This document shows positions 7,193 through 14,309 of a stretch of DNA of 26,521 bases, in pieces (positions within the stretch are counted from its first letter, which is position 1; each line of letters opens with the position of its first letter). Under the pieces are notes generated by a model, which did no database searches, had not been told where the DNA came from, and was given only the letters and a program-made list of their open reading frames with translations. Location of the stretch: positions 1-26,521 of the forward strand of contig JBAVLA010000055.1 in the NCBI GenBank assembly GCA_049688595.1. The letters are read 5' to 3'. A program made the position numbers and the translations under genes. The stretch is from Prado023 sp049688595. Lineage in GTDB: Bacteria > Actinomycetota > Actinomycetes > S36-B12 > CAIYMF01.

Positions 7193-8655
7193 CAGGACCG
7201 CAGGAACCTGTCGAGGACCCGGACGCCGAACTGCAGGCCGTCGATGGGGACCCGCTCGTCCACGCCGTGGAAGAGGGACCCGAAGTCCAGCGTCGGCGGC
7301 AGCCGGAGCGGCGCGAACCCGAAGCAGCGGATCCCCAGCCGGGAGAACGCCTTTGCGTCGGTCCCCGCGGACAGCGTGTAGGGGACCGCCCGCGCGCCGG
7401 GGTCGTGCGCCCGCAGGGCAGCCGCCATCGCCTCGACCGTGGGACCGTCGAACGTGGTCTCGACGGCCTCGTCGTGCACGATGAACTCACGCACCACCCG
7501 GTCGCCCAGCAGCTGGTCGATGGCGGCGAAGAGCTCCTCCTCATGGCCGGGCAGGAACCGCGCGTCGAGGGCCGCGGTCGCCTCCCCCGGGATCACGTTG
7601 ACCTTGTTGCCGGCGGACAGCATCGTCGGGTTCATCGTGTTGGTCAGCGTGGCCCCGACGATGCGCGCCAGCGGCCCGAGCACCCGGATCAGGCCCTCGG
7701 CGTCAAGGGGATCGAGGTCCGTTCCCGTCGCGTCGGACAGCTCGGCGATGAAGGCCCGCGTCGTGGGGGTCACTCGGACCGGGAACCTGTGCTCACCAAG
7801 GCGCGCGACTGCCTGGCAGAGATGGGTCACCGCATTGTCGTCGTTGAGCATCGACCCGTGGCCGGCCCGCCCGGCGGCCCTCAGCTGCAGCCACGCCATC
7901 CCCCGCTCGGCGGTCTGGACGAGGTACAGCCGCAGGTCGTCCCGCACGGTCATCGAGAAGCCGCCCACCTCCCCCACTGCCTCAGTGACGCCGGCGAACA
8001 GCTCGGGCCGATGGTCGACGAGCCAGTGCGAGCCCGCCAGTCCGCCGTGCTCCTCGTCGGGGAGCAGGAGCACCACGACGTCGCGCTTCGGACGCATGCC
8101 CGTCCTGGCCCAGTGCCGGGCCACGGCCAGGATCATCCCGACCATGTCCTTCATGTCGACGGCCCCTCGGCCCCAGATCATGTCCAGCCCCGATTCCGGG
8201 TCCACGGCCACCTCGGCGGCGAAGGGCGGGTGGGTCCACCCCCGCGGCGCCGCTGGAACCACGTCCAGGTGGCCGTGCAGGAGCAGTGCGCGATCCGCCG
8301 AGTCCGGGTCCGTTCCCGGGATCCGAAGGACCAGCCCGGCCCGGCTGGCAGAGGTCGTGGCGAACCGCTGGGGGCTGAATCCCGCCTCCCGCAGGGCGTT
8401 GTCGGCGTACTCGGCCGCAGCCCACTCCCCCATGGTCTCGGGACGGTCGCCGGCGTTCGTGGTGTCGATCCGGATCAGGGCCCGGACCAGTTCGACGACG
8501 TCGGACTCGGCCTCCGGCAACGCCAGGAGCCCCGGGCCCTCGGCAGGGCGGTGGGCCGCTGCGGCTGGGTCCGCGGTCCGGGGGCGCGGGGTGCCAGCGG
8601 CATCGTCGTGCAGCTCTGCGGGGCTGGGTTCGTCGAATGGGGCCACGACCGACAT
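7189..8655 (-). CDS. M20-family zinc metallopeptidase / deacylase
   Basis: A 488-aa di-zinc hydrolase of the M20 family (ArgE/DapE/CPG2-like), probably cytosolic, acting on dipeptides or N-acyl amino acids; the exact substrate is not clear. Seen motifs are LLLHGHLDVVP (metal His129 and catalytic Asp131), WGRGAVDMKD (bridging D167), LLLPDEEHGG (catalytic E201 and metal E202), GRAGHGSM in the lid domain, and a C-terminal metal-ligand site in FHGVDERVP. The catalytic set looks complete. ATG 8655 starts a polar, Ala/Pro-rich N-terminal stretch of about 45 residues before the conserved DVVELVRALIRIDT. An upstream in-frame GTG at 8691 is possible but would leave almost no room for a divergent promoter. 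The gene is divergent from the DUF4916 gene and convergent with the aldo/keto reductase gene. Confidence 0.93.
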   Translation of the reverse strand: MSVVAPFDEPSPAELHDDAAGTPRPRTADPAAAAHRPAEGPGLLALPEAESDVVELVRALIRIDTTNAGDRPETMGEWAAAEYADNALREAGFSPQRFATTSASRAGLVLRIPGTDPDSADRALLLHGHLDVVPAAPRGWTHPPFAAEVAVDPESGLDMIWGRGAVDMKDMVGMILAVARHWARTGMRPKRDVVVLLLPDEEHGGLAGSHWLVDHRPELFAGVTEAVGEVGGFSMTVRDDLRLYLVQTAERGMAWLQLRAAGRAGHGSMLNDDNAVTHLCQAVARLGEHRFPVRVTPTTRAFIAELSDATGTDLDPLDAEGLIRVLGPLARIVGATLTNTMNPTMLSAGNKVNVIPGEATAALDARFLPGHEEELFAAIDQLLGDRVVREFIVHDEAVETTFDGPTVEAMAAALRAHDPGARAVPYTLSAGTDAKAFSRLGIRCFGFAPLRLPPTLDFGSLFHGVDERVPIDGLQFGVRVLDRFLRSC

Positions 8656-8694
8656 CCTGCCGCGTCGCTGGCTCGCGCGGGAGCCCTCCACCGG

Positions 8695-8707
8695 CAGAAT
8701 CACCCCC
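8695..8707 (+). promoter_or_regulatory. Candidate -10 element for a leaderless transcript
   Basis: CAGAAT (8695-8700) ends seven bases before ATG 8708, with no ribosome-binding site between. The spacing fits a leaderless mRNA. The divergent M20 start is only 52 bp away, so promoters on the two strands would overlap. Confidence 0.35.
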
Positions 8708-9244
8708 ATGAGCGACACGCTGGACCTGGCCACGAGATGGCTGAACACCGAGGAGCTGTCCGCGATCCGTGGTCACATGCCGATCCTCTACGTGGAGGCG
8801 GTCCCCGTGCGGGTTGACGCTTCGGGCCGGATCGTCGCCGTCGGCCTGCTGCTGCGGGCCCGCCCCGACGGAACCATCTCGCGCGCCGTCGTCGCGGGAC
8901 GCGTGCTCTACAAGGAGCTCATCCGGGACGCCCTGATCCGGCACCTGGAGAAGGACCTGGGTCCGGTGGCCCTTCCTCGCCTGCCCGTGTCGATGGCGCC
9001 GTTCACGGTGGTCGAGTACTTCCCCGACCCGACGGTCACCGGGTTCCACGATCCGCGCCAGCACGCGGTCGCGCTGGCCTACGTCGTGCCCGTGGATGGT
9101 GACTGCGCACCGTCGCAGTCGGCGATCGACCTGGCGTGGCTCACTCCTGATGAGGCGACCAGCGAGCAGGTCCTCGCCGAGTTCACCGGGGGGCAGGATC
9201 GCCTGATCCGGATGGCCCTGGCGTTCGGCGGTCGGCTGCCCTGA
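8708..9244 (+). CDS. DUF4916 NUDIX-like protein
   Basis: A 178-aa protein of the DUF4916 / NUDIX hydrolase family widespread in actinobacteria. Recognisable stretches are LYVEAVPVRVD, VGLLLRARPDGTISRA, FTVVEYFPDP and FHDPRQHAVALAYVVPV. A Nudix-box-like segment spans 64-86: G64, five residues, E70, seven residues, then RHLEKDLG. The canonical box ends REUxEExGU, so the first Glu after Arg is His79 and the EE pair is Lys82-Asp83. The metal-binding glutamates are therefore mostly replaced, and ordinary Nudix pyrophosphatase activity is doubtful. No biochemical role is known to me. ATG 8708 is the start, with a -10-like hexamer just upstream; the frame is open far upstream only as a shadow of the M20 gene. 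tRNA-Leu follows on the same strand. Confidence 0.85.
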   Translation: MSDTLDLATRWLNTEELSAIRGHMPILYVEAVPVRVDASGRIVAVGLLLRARPDGTISRAVVAGRVLYKELIRDALIRHLEKDLGPVALPRLPVSMAPFTVVEYFPDPTVTGFHDPRQHAVALAYVVPVDGDCAPSQSAIDLAWLTPDEATSEQVLAEFTGGQDRLIRMALAFGGRLP

Positions 9245-9278
9245 CGTTGGCGTCCGACGCTGCCCGCGAGCGTGGTGA

Positions 9279-9309
9279 TTGGTACCGGGTGCCAGTTGCT
9301 TGCTATCCT
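9279..9309 (+). promoter_or_regulatory. Candidate promoter for tRNA-Leu
   Basis: TTGGTA (9279-9284) and TATCCT (9304-9309) are separated by 19 bp and lie about 45 bp upstream of the mature tRNA 5' end. The -10 is good and the spacing slightly long. A G/C-rich leader follows (9315-9340). Confidence 0.4.
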
Positions 9310-9354
9310 GATGGCGCTCCCGGGGTGCGCTCGGGGGCCCTTTGAGTGAGCCCA

Positions 9355-9441
9355 GTCCGGGTGGCGGAATAGGCAGACGCGCTAGCTTGAGGTGCTAGTG
9401 CCCGCAAGGGCATGGGGGTTCAAGTCCCCCCTCGGACACCA
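9355..9441 (+). tRNA. tRNA-Leu (anticodon GAG), CCA encoded
   Basis: This folds as a class II (long variable arm) tRNA. The acceptor GTCCGGG (9355-9361) pairs with CTCGGAC (9431-9437) with one G-U pair, followed by discriminator A and a genomically encoded CCA (9439-9441). The D arm contains TGGCGGAATAGGCAGACGC. The anticodon stem CTAGC/GCTAG closes the loop TTGAGGT, giving anticodon GAG at 9389-9391, which reads CUC/CUU leucine codons. The variable arm is TGCCCGCAAGGGCA, and the T arm GGGGGTTCAAGTCCCCC is perfect. Confidence 0.97.
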
Positions 9442-9449
9442 CGGAACGG

Positions 9450-9487
9450 CCCCTGACCTGCGACGACGCAGGCGGGGGTCGTTCTTC
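9450..9487 (+). terminator. Rho-independent-like terminator after tRNA-Leu
   Basis: The stem CCTGCG (9457-9462) / CGCAGG (9467-9472) with an ACGA loop is extended by CCCC (9450-9453) pairing with GGGG (9474-9477). A T-rich run (TCGTTCTTCG) follows. It starts 8 bp after the tRNA CCA. Confidence 0.7.
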
Positions 9488-9813
9488 GTCCACGAGCTGT
9501 CCAGCCCTTCTTGGGTGGGCTTGCCCATCGCTGGGCGGATCATGCGGCAACTGCGGAGCGTCGCGCTCAGGCGCTGGCAGCCGACCACTACACGGGCCGC
9601 AGCCAGGTGGGGATGTTCTGAGGCGGTGATCCGGTCTGATCGCCAGGGTGTCTGGCGGTTGGGGATCCCAGGATCGTCGGGCCGGGGTCAGGAGGGATCG
9701 GGCTCCACCGATCCTCCGAGAACGTCGAAGGCGGCCGTTGCATCAGCGGTACACGTGGCGGATACCACATCAGCGGACACGAGTCGGATAATGGCGTTGT
9801 TGCTTCGTTCTAG
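9488..9813. other. Intergenic stretch without a recognisable gene
   Basis: I find no convincing coding frame, RNA gene or mobile-element remnant here. The short frames present lack ribosome-binding sites and family features. A short imperfect direct repeat (CATCAGCGG followed by TACACG or ACACG) occurs near 9738-9751 and 9769-9782. No second copy of the tRNA 3' end is seen in the window, so there is no sign of an integrated element. Confidence 0.5.
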
Positions 9814-9816
9814 GGA

Positions 9817-10254
9817 GTTGCCGTCAACCGTCGCTCAGCAGTCGCCGCTATCGCCCTGGTACTCCTCCTCCCTGGTGGCGCAGCCACCGCGGCGCCGGCC
9901 CCAGCAGTCGTTGTCGTCCCGCCTGCCAGCTCAGCCACCGCGAAGCCGGCATCAGGAGTCGTTCCGTTGGCGTTCGTCCTGCCTGCTCGCGCAGTCAACT
10001 CGGCGCCGGCCCCGGGAGTCGTCTCGACCCGCACGTGTGCGGTCAAGTCCGACTTCAAGAAGGTGTACAAACGGATGACCAAGGCCAAGGTCGCCAGGAT
10101 CCTGCACAACAAGGGCCACCGGGTCTGGTACAGCAAGAAGAAGCACAAGGAGAAGCGCACCTACCGGACCTGCAGCTCGTGGAGGGGCAGTTCCATCTCG
10201 ATCATCTTCACCAAGGGTCGGGTGTCCTGGGGACAAGCCAGGTGGAGGGCCTGA
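9817..10254 (+). CDS. Small exported protein, start codon missing or altered
   Basis: The frame ending at TGA 10252-10254 is clearly coding back to about 9817. It encodes a textbook signal peptide (NRRSAVAAIALVLLLPGG, then AATAAPA), an Ala/Pro/Val-rich low-complexity linker with repeats, and a basic C-terminal domain of about 75 residues (TCAVKSDFKKVYKRMTKAKV onward) with two cysteines that could form a disulfide. This domain resembles the short KxV-type repeat of SmpA/BLIP-like exported proteins, but that is a weak resemblance. The frame begins after TAG 9811-9813 and contains no ATG, GTG or TTG until TTG 9967, which would remove the signal peptide. GTT at 9817, next to AGGGAG, is where a start would be expected. 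One extra G near 9820 would create an in-frame TTG. Rare start, sequence error or true start loss remain possible. Mature length would be about 120 aa. Function unknown. Confidence 0.6.
   Translation, partial: VAVNRRSAVAAIALVLLLPGGAATAAPAPAVVVVPPASSATAKPASGVVPLAFVLPARAVNSAPAPGVVSTRTCAVKSDFKKVYKRMTKAKVARILHNKGHRVWYSKKKHKEKRTYRTCSSWRGSSISIIFTKGRVSWGQARWRA
9877..10035 (+). repeat. Three degenerate tandem repeats in the exported-protein linker
   Basis: Three units of about 51, 60 and 48 bp begin near 9877, 9928 and 9988. Each has a CAGCCACC- or CAGTCAAC-like opening, then GCCGGC and AGTCGT blocks. In protein they read GAATAAPAPAVVVVPPA, SSATAKPASGVVPLAFVLPA and RAVNSAPAPGVVS. Unit lengths are multiples of three, so the reading frame is kept. 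Confidence 0.55.
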
Positions 10255-10497
10255 GGGGGCGACAGACCGGGGACGACCTCCCCAGGAGCCGCAACCCTGA
10301 CTGCAGCAGAGGCCGCGACGTGGCTCCAGTGGCAGTGGGGCCAGGCAGGGCCCGAGACGCTTGTGATGTCCGCCGGCACGCACAACGCGAGTGAGAGGCG
10401 CGGACACCACAAGCTCAGGTAACCCCGCCCTGGTGTGAGACCACCTCTGCTCTGGCTGGCGCCATCCCAAACCCGGTCGTCCAACGTCGGTCGCACG

Positions 10498-11607
10498 TCA
10501 ACGCAACCTGTAGATCGCGTCCAGCGCCCGGTCGGCGTCGGACTGCCGCAGCAGCCCGGACACGACCGCCCGCCCCGCCTCCTGCACGTGCCGATAGCGC
10601 TCCTCGTCGCGCAGCAGAGCCCGCACATCAGACGCCACGGGCGTGATGGGGTCCACTCGGGGCAGCCGGTACCCGCCGAAGTGCCCCCACAGCCCGTACC
10701 GCAGGTTCCGCCCAGCCTGAAGGCCGTACAGGCCGCGTGACCCGAAGGCCACCACCGGCGTGCCGACCGCGAGGCTCTGCGCCGCTCCCCGCCCGGACGC
10801 CACAGTCAGGACCGCGCCGCGCATCAGGTCCGGCACCGCTTCGGACTCCACGAAACCGGTCATCTCGAACCGAACGTGCCGAGCGTCCGCGTCCCGGGTC
10901 GTGATGTGCTCCCGCAAGGTGCCGGCCGCCGAGCCGTCGCCGACCACTTGCACGACCCAGTCGGGGCCGTCCAGGTTGCTCAGCGCAGCAGTCACCTCGT
11001 CGACGGCTTCAAGCACGGCCAGCTTGTCCGGGTCCAGCCGGCAGGCGACCAGGATGCGGCCTGTGCCGCTCGCCACCTTCTTGCCCCAGGTCAACGGCGG
11101 CCGATCGACCAGCTCGTCGCGCACCGCGTTCGGCACGACGTGGACCTTGGTCGGATCCACCCCGCGGACGTCGGCGACCATCCCCGCGATCGACCTGCTG
11201 ACCGAGATCAGGGACGACGCCCGGTCGCCCCACTGCGCGACTCCGTCGGAGTCGTCGCCGTGGAACGTGTTGACCAGCCTCGCGCCGGTGGCGGCGTGAA
11301 CGAAGACCGCAAGTTTGCGGGACCGGCCCGAGTGTCCGTGCACGACGTCCCAGCTCTGCTGGGCGAGGTGTTCGGCGTCGCCGGACCAGTCGTCCCAGTC
11401 CGCGACGAGGTGCACGCCGATTCCGTCGGCGGCGAGCTTGTCCGCGAGGGGCGATTCCCGGCAGGCGACGGTGACGTCCCAGCCGTGGGAGTGGATCCCG
11501 CGCGCGGAGTACCAGATGTTCTCGTGGAGGCCACCCCACCGGAAGTCGGCTTGGACGCTCACCAGCACGCGGCCAGCCGACACGATCCGCACTCTACCGC
11601 CGGTCAC
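10498..11607 (-). CDS. GT-B glycosyltransferase (GT4-like)
   Basis: A 369-aa cytosolic or membrane-associated glycosyltransferase with two Rossmann-like halves. The N-terminal acceptor half has VLVSVQADFRWGGLHENIW and DVVHGHSGRSRKL. The linker region SLISVSRSIAGMV ... KVHVVPNAV is typical of GT4 enzymes. The C-terminal donor half has RILVACRLDPDK, VVQVVGDGS, FEMTGFVESEAVPDLM and GTPVVAFGSRGLYGLQAG. At the place of the usual donor-binding Glu (EA-A-G-PVV) the sequence reads AAQSLAVGTPVVA with Gln277. Donor and acceptor sugars are unknown. The start is GTG 11607, overlapping the upstream gene's TGA in a GTGA, which suggests translational coupling; a second GTG at 11592 is possible. It is the last gene of the 15803-to-10498 minus-strand set. 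Confidence 0.85.
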   Translation of the reverse strand: MTGGRVRIVSAGRVLVSVQADFRWGGLHENIWYSARGIHSHGWDVTVACRESPLADKLAADGIGVHLVADWDDWSGDAEHLAQQSWDVVHGHSGRSRKLAVFVHAATGARLVNTFHGDDSDGVAQWGDRASSLISVSRSIAGMVADVRGVDPTKVHVVPNAVRDELVDRPPLTWGKKVASGTGRILVACRLDPDKLAVLEAVDEVTAALSNLDGPDWVVQVVGDGSAAGTLREHITTRDADARHVRFEMTGFVESEAVPDLMRGAVLTVASGRGAAQSLAVGTPVVAFGSRGLYGLQAGRNLRYGLWGHFGGYRLPRVDPITPVASDVRALLRDEERYRHVQEAGRAVVSGLLRQSDADRALDAIYRLR

Positions 11608-12383
11608 AGGTCGCGCAGGATGTTGCGCGCCTCGTCGATCCCAGCCCTGACCGCGTCCAGCGAGGACGTGAGGTCGTCAACGATCCGCGTCGCCTCAGCG
11701 GTGTCGTGCCCGGCCGAGCCCAGGGCGACCAGCTCCCCGGTACGGGCGGCCAGTCCCTCCAGCCCGACCGCCGAGGCCTGCATCTGTGCCAGCAGCGAGT
11801 CGCGGCGGCGCAGCAGCCGGTCGATGGAGTCGGCCTGGGCGTCCAGTGCTGCCAGCGCGCGTTCCTGCTCGCGCCGGACGTCGGAGTCCGTGGTGCGTCG
11901 CAGCTCGTCCTGCAGCACGGCGATCTCCCGGGCGAGATCGTTGGGGCGGGCCGCCGCGACGCTGGAGTCAAGCAGCGTCACGCGGCCAGACATCTCCGCC
12001 ACCGAGTCCACGACCGGGCCGCTCTCCGCCAGGACGCGCCCGACCTCGTCGGCGATCCACGGGTCGGACGGCCGCTCGACCAGGTCGGCGAGCCGAGTCA
12101 CCGCACTGCGCGATCGGCTCAGGAGCGTCGCCTGCACCGACCCGCGGGGTGCTTCCGGGAGGCGGTCGCGGGGCCGTTGGCCGGACCGGCCGCGATCTTC
12201 CCCGGCCGAGCGAGCAGCGCCCACGGCAACCTTCGTGCCCAGGACTGCAGCCCCGATCCCGACTCCTGCGGCGACGGCCGCGACCGGCGGCAGGGTCGCG
12301 CCAAGGACCGCCCAGCCCAATCCGCCCGTGAGTGCGGCGACCAGCCAGCCCCACGGGTCGCGGATCTCGTCGCCGGCGGACAT
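11604..12383 (-). CDS. Membrane-anchored coiled-coil protein of unknown function
   Basis: A 259-aa protein. A glycine/alanine/valine-rich hydrophobic N-terminal section (about 12-55, WGWLVAALTGGLGWAVLGA then AAVAAGVGIGAAVLG) suggests two membrane helices or a hairpin. A polar linker (about 60-80) leads into a long, charged, heptad-like helical region (about 95-259), including AREIAVLQDELRRTT and QADSIDRLLRRRDSLLAQMQ. I know similar proteins only as uncharacterised actinobacterial neighbours of SBP-vWA proteins. ATG 12383 is chosen; GTG 12398 in the same frame is an alternative, and neither has a clear ribosome-binding site. The vWA gene ends 45 bp upstream, and the TGA overlaps the GTG start of the glycosyltransferase gene. 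A scaffold or membrane-stress role is only inference. Confidence 0.75.
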   Translation of the reverse strand: MSAGDEIRDPWGWLVAALTGGLGWAVLGATLPPVAAVAAGVGIGAAVLGTKVAVGAARSAGEDRGRSGQRPRDRLPEAPRGSVQATLLSRSRSAVTRLADLVERPSDPWIADEVGRVLAESGPVVDSVAEMSGRVTLLDSSVAAARPNDLAREIAVLQDELRRTTDSDVRREQERALAALDAQADSIDRLLRRRDSLLAQMQASAVGLEGLAARTGELVALGSAGHDTAEATRIVDDLTSSLDAVRAGIDEARNILRDL

Positions 12384-12428
12384 GGGGTCAGTCTGCACCG
12401 GCCGCGGGCGGGACGCCGCTCCCGGGCT

Positions 12429-14258
12429 TCAGAAGTTGGACAGCACGCTGGTGAGCACCTTCTCGATGCTCGCCGGATCGTTGGCCTCGTAGTACTTCCC
12501 GCGTGAGGCCCCCGCGATCGCGGTCAGTGCTTCCGGGTCGGCACCCTCGCCGTAGCCGATCGGGAACACCCGCACGCTCGTGTCGACGCTCTCGCCCTCG
12601 AGCTGGTCGAGGAGGCTGGCCAGGTCGTTGTCGGGCGGGTACTCGTTCTTGCCGTCGCTGAGCAGGACGATGGCGTTGATCCGCTTCGTGTCCAGGTCGG
12701 CCAGCATGTCGGTCTTCGCCCGTCGCAGCGTGGCGTACAGGGCGGTGCCCCCACCGGCGATCATCTCGGCCACGTCAGCCTTCATCGCGGGCACTGCCTT
12801 GCTCGCGGGGCCCACCGGCTGGAGCTCGAGCCATGGCTCGCCCCCGGGGCCGAGGTCCGTGGAGAACGCCCACAGCCCGACCTCGTCGTCCTTGGCGAAC
12901 CCGTCGAAGGCAGAGATCGCGGCATCCTGGGCCAGCTTCAGCTTCGACTCGCCGGCGGAACTGACCAACTCGCCCATCGACCCCGAGACGTCCATCACGA
13001 ACAGCACGTGGGCCCGCTTGCGCAACTCGTCCCAGGACTTCTGGACCTCGGCCAGCACCGCCGGGGACGGCGGGTCGATGATGTTCGCCGGTCCGGCTGG
13101 CAGCATGCCGTTGGCCTCGGTGATGACGGCCCCCGGCTTGCCCTCGAACGTGCGGAACCCGGCGTTGGTGAAAGCCCCCTGCTGGTCGGGTTGATGGAGC
13201 CAGGCCAGGAACTCCGCGGCGGCCTGCCGCTTGGTGGCGGTGACCCAGTCGGCGTCCAGAACGATCCACGGGTTGTCCGAGAGCAGCGTCCCGTCGGAGG
13301 GGTAGACGGCCGCCAGCGGGACGGCAGGCTCCGGTCCCTCGCCCAGGGTGGCCGGGTCCCCGGTGGGGTTGCCGAGGTTGTAGTCGAGGACCGACTTCTC
13401 CTCGACGGTGACCGCTGAGACGTACGCCAGCCCCTGGCCGGCCGCGGCCTCTTGATTCATGTTCTCCAGGAAGGTCAGTGTCGTGTCGCCGTAGTGGACG
13501 ACGGAGGACTCAAGCTGCTTGACGAACGCGCGGGTCTTGGCGTCAGCCACCTGCGCCGCCGTGAGGTCGCTGGACACCCCGGTCGCCGCGAAGTAGCTGG
13601 CGATAGTGGCGTTGAGCCCGGACGTGGAGAAGTACGGGTTCGTCTTGCCCAGCTTGAACCGGCCCCATTCGGCGTGGCCCTTGCTGGCCCAGCCCTTCGG
13701 GGAGCGGGCCAGCTCGGCCAGGTCCGACCAGCCGATCTGGGCCTTGGGCCAGCCCAGCGCCTGCGCCATGGGCAGCGGCATCGCGATGACCAGCGGCGTC
13801 TGGACCAGGGACGGGCGACTCTTCGGCATTGGGCTGGACCGGTCGAGCTCGGCCGCGCCCTGGTCGACCAGGACTGCCCAGGAGTTGGACGCCGGGGTCC
13901 ACACGTCCGGCCTCGGCCCGTCGACGGACTCGTCCCAGCCGCGGGCCAGCGCCGTGGCGGCGCCGCCACTGGCCTTTGTCGTGACCGATATCCAAACGCA
14001 CGCTCCGCCGGCCCTGGGATTCGAATCGTTGTAGCGCCGGGCCAGCTGCCCCAGCAGGGCGGCCTTCTCGCTGGAGGCCACGACGGAGACGGTCTCGCAG
14101 CCCGCGGGCGCCTCGGTGGCCGTCGGCGCGGCCTCCTCGCCGAAGGTGCCCTCGCCATCGTCCCCGCCACCGACGAGCAGGCGGACGACGACGATCAGCA
14201 CGACTCCGAGAAGCGCCGCGATGATGAGCGGGACGACCGAACCGCGTCGAGCGGCCAT
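12429..14258 (-). CDS. Membrane-anchored substrate-binding-like protein fused to a vWA domain
   Basis: A 609-aa protein. A single N-terminal transmembrane helix (about 8-30, VVPLIIAALLGVVLIVVVRL) is followed by a Gly/Asp/Glu linker and then a periplasmic-type binding fold resembling extracellular solute-binding family 11 (about 55-385; SVVASSEKAALLGQLARRYN, PDVWTPASNSWAVLV, FSTSGLNATIASYFAATG). A C-terminal von Willebrand A domain (about 410-609) has the complete MIDAS: DVSGSM (D423), GGGTALY (T505) and LLSDGKNE (D535). With the N-terminus inside, both domains face outside. There is no lipobox and no ABC permease nearby, so transport is not implied; the vWA domain should bind a protein partner through a metal ion. 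ATG 14258 has AGGAGG at ideal spacing. Actinobacterial databases use a substrate-binding-and-vWA description for such proteins, but the ligand is unknown to me. Confidence 0.88.
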   Translation of the reverse strand: MAARRGSVVPLIIAALLGVVLIVVVRLLVGGGDDGEGTFGEEAAPTATEAPAGCETVSVVASSEKAALLGQLARRYNDSNPRAGGACVWISVTTKASGGAATALARGWDESVDGPRPDVWTPASNSWAVLVDQGAAELDRSSPMPKSRPSLVQTPLVIAMPLPMAQALGWPKAQIGWSDLAELARSPKGWASKGHAEWGRFKLGKTNPYFSTSGLNATIASYFAATGVSSDLTAAQVADAKTRAFVKQLESSVVHYGDTTLTFLENMNQEAAAGQGLAYVSAVTVEEKSVLDYNLGNPTGDPATLGEGPEPAVPLAAVYPSDGTLLSDNPWIVLDADWVTATKRQAAAEFLAWLHQPDQQGAFTNAGFRTFEGKPGAVITEANGMLPAGPANIIDPPSPAVLAEVQKSWDELRKRAHVLFVMDVSGSMGELVSSAGESKLKLAQDAAISAFDGFAKDDEVGLWAFSTDLGPGGEPWLELQPVGPASKAVPAMKADVAEMIAGGGTALYATLRRAKTDMLADLDTKRINAIVLLSDGKNEYPPDNDLASLLDQLEGESVDTSVRVFPIGYGEGADPEALTAIAGASRGKYYEANDPASIEKVLTSVLSNF

Positions 14259-14309
14259 GCGGGCCTCCTGATGTTCGTTGACCCCATCATCGGACACCGG
14301 TCTGTTCCA

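Noticed and set aside
7267..8817. Long plus-strand open frame over the M20 gene
   Set aside because: The opposite strand carries a complete M20 catalytic set. This frame is a GC-bias shadow.
9355..10500. Genomic island integrated at tRNA-Leu
   Set aside because: No integrase gene and no second copy of the tRNA 3' end are visible in the window.
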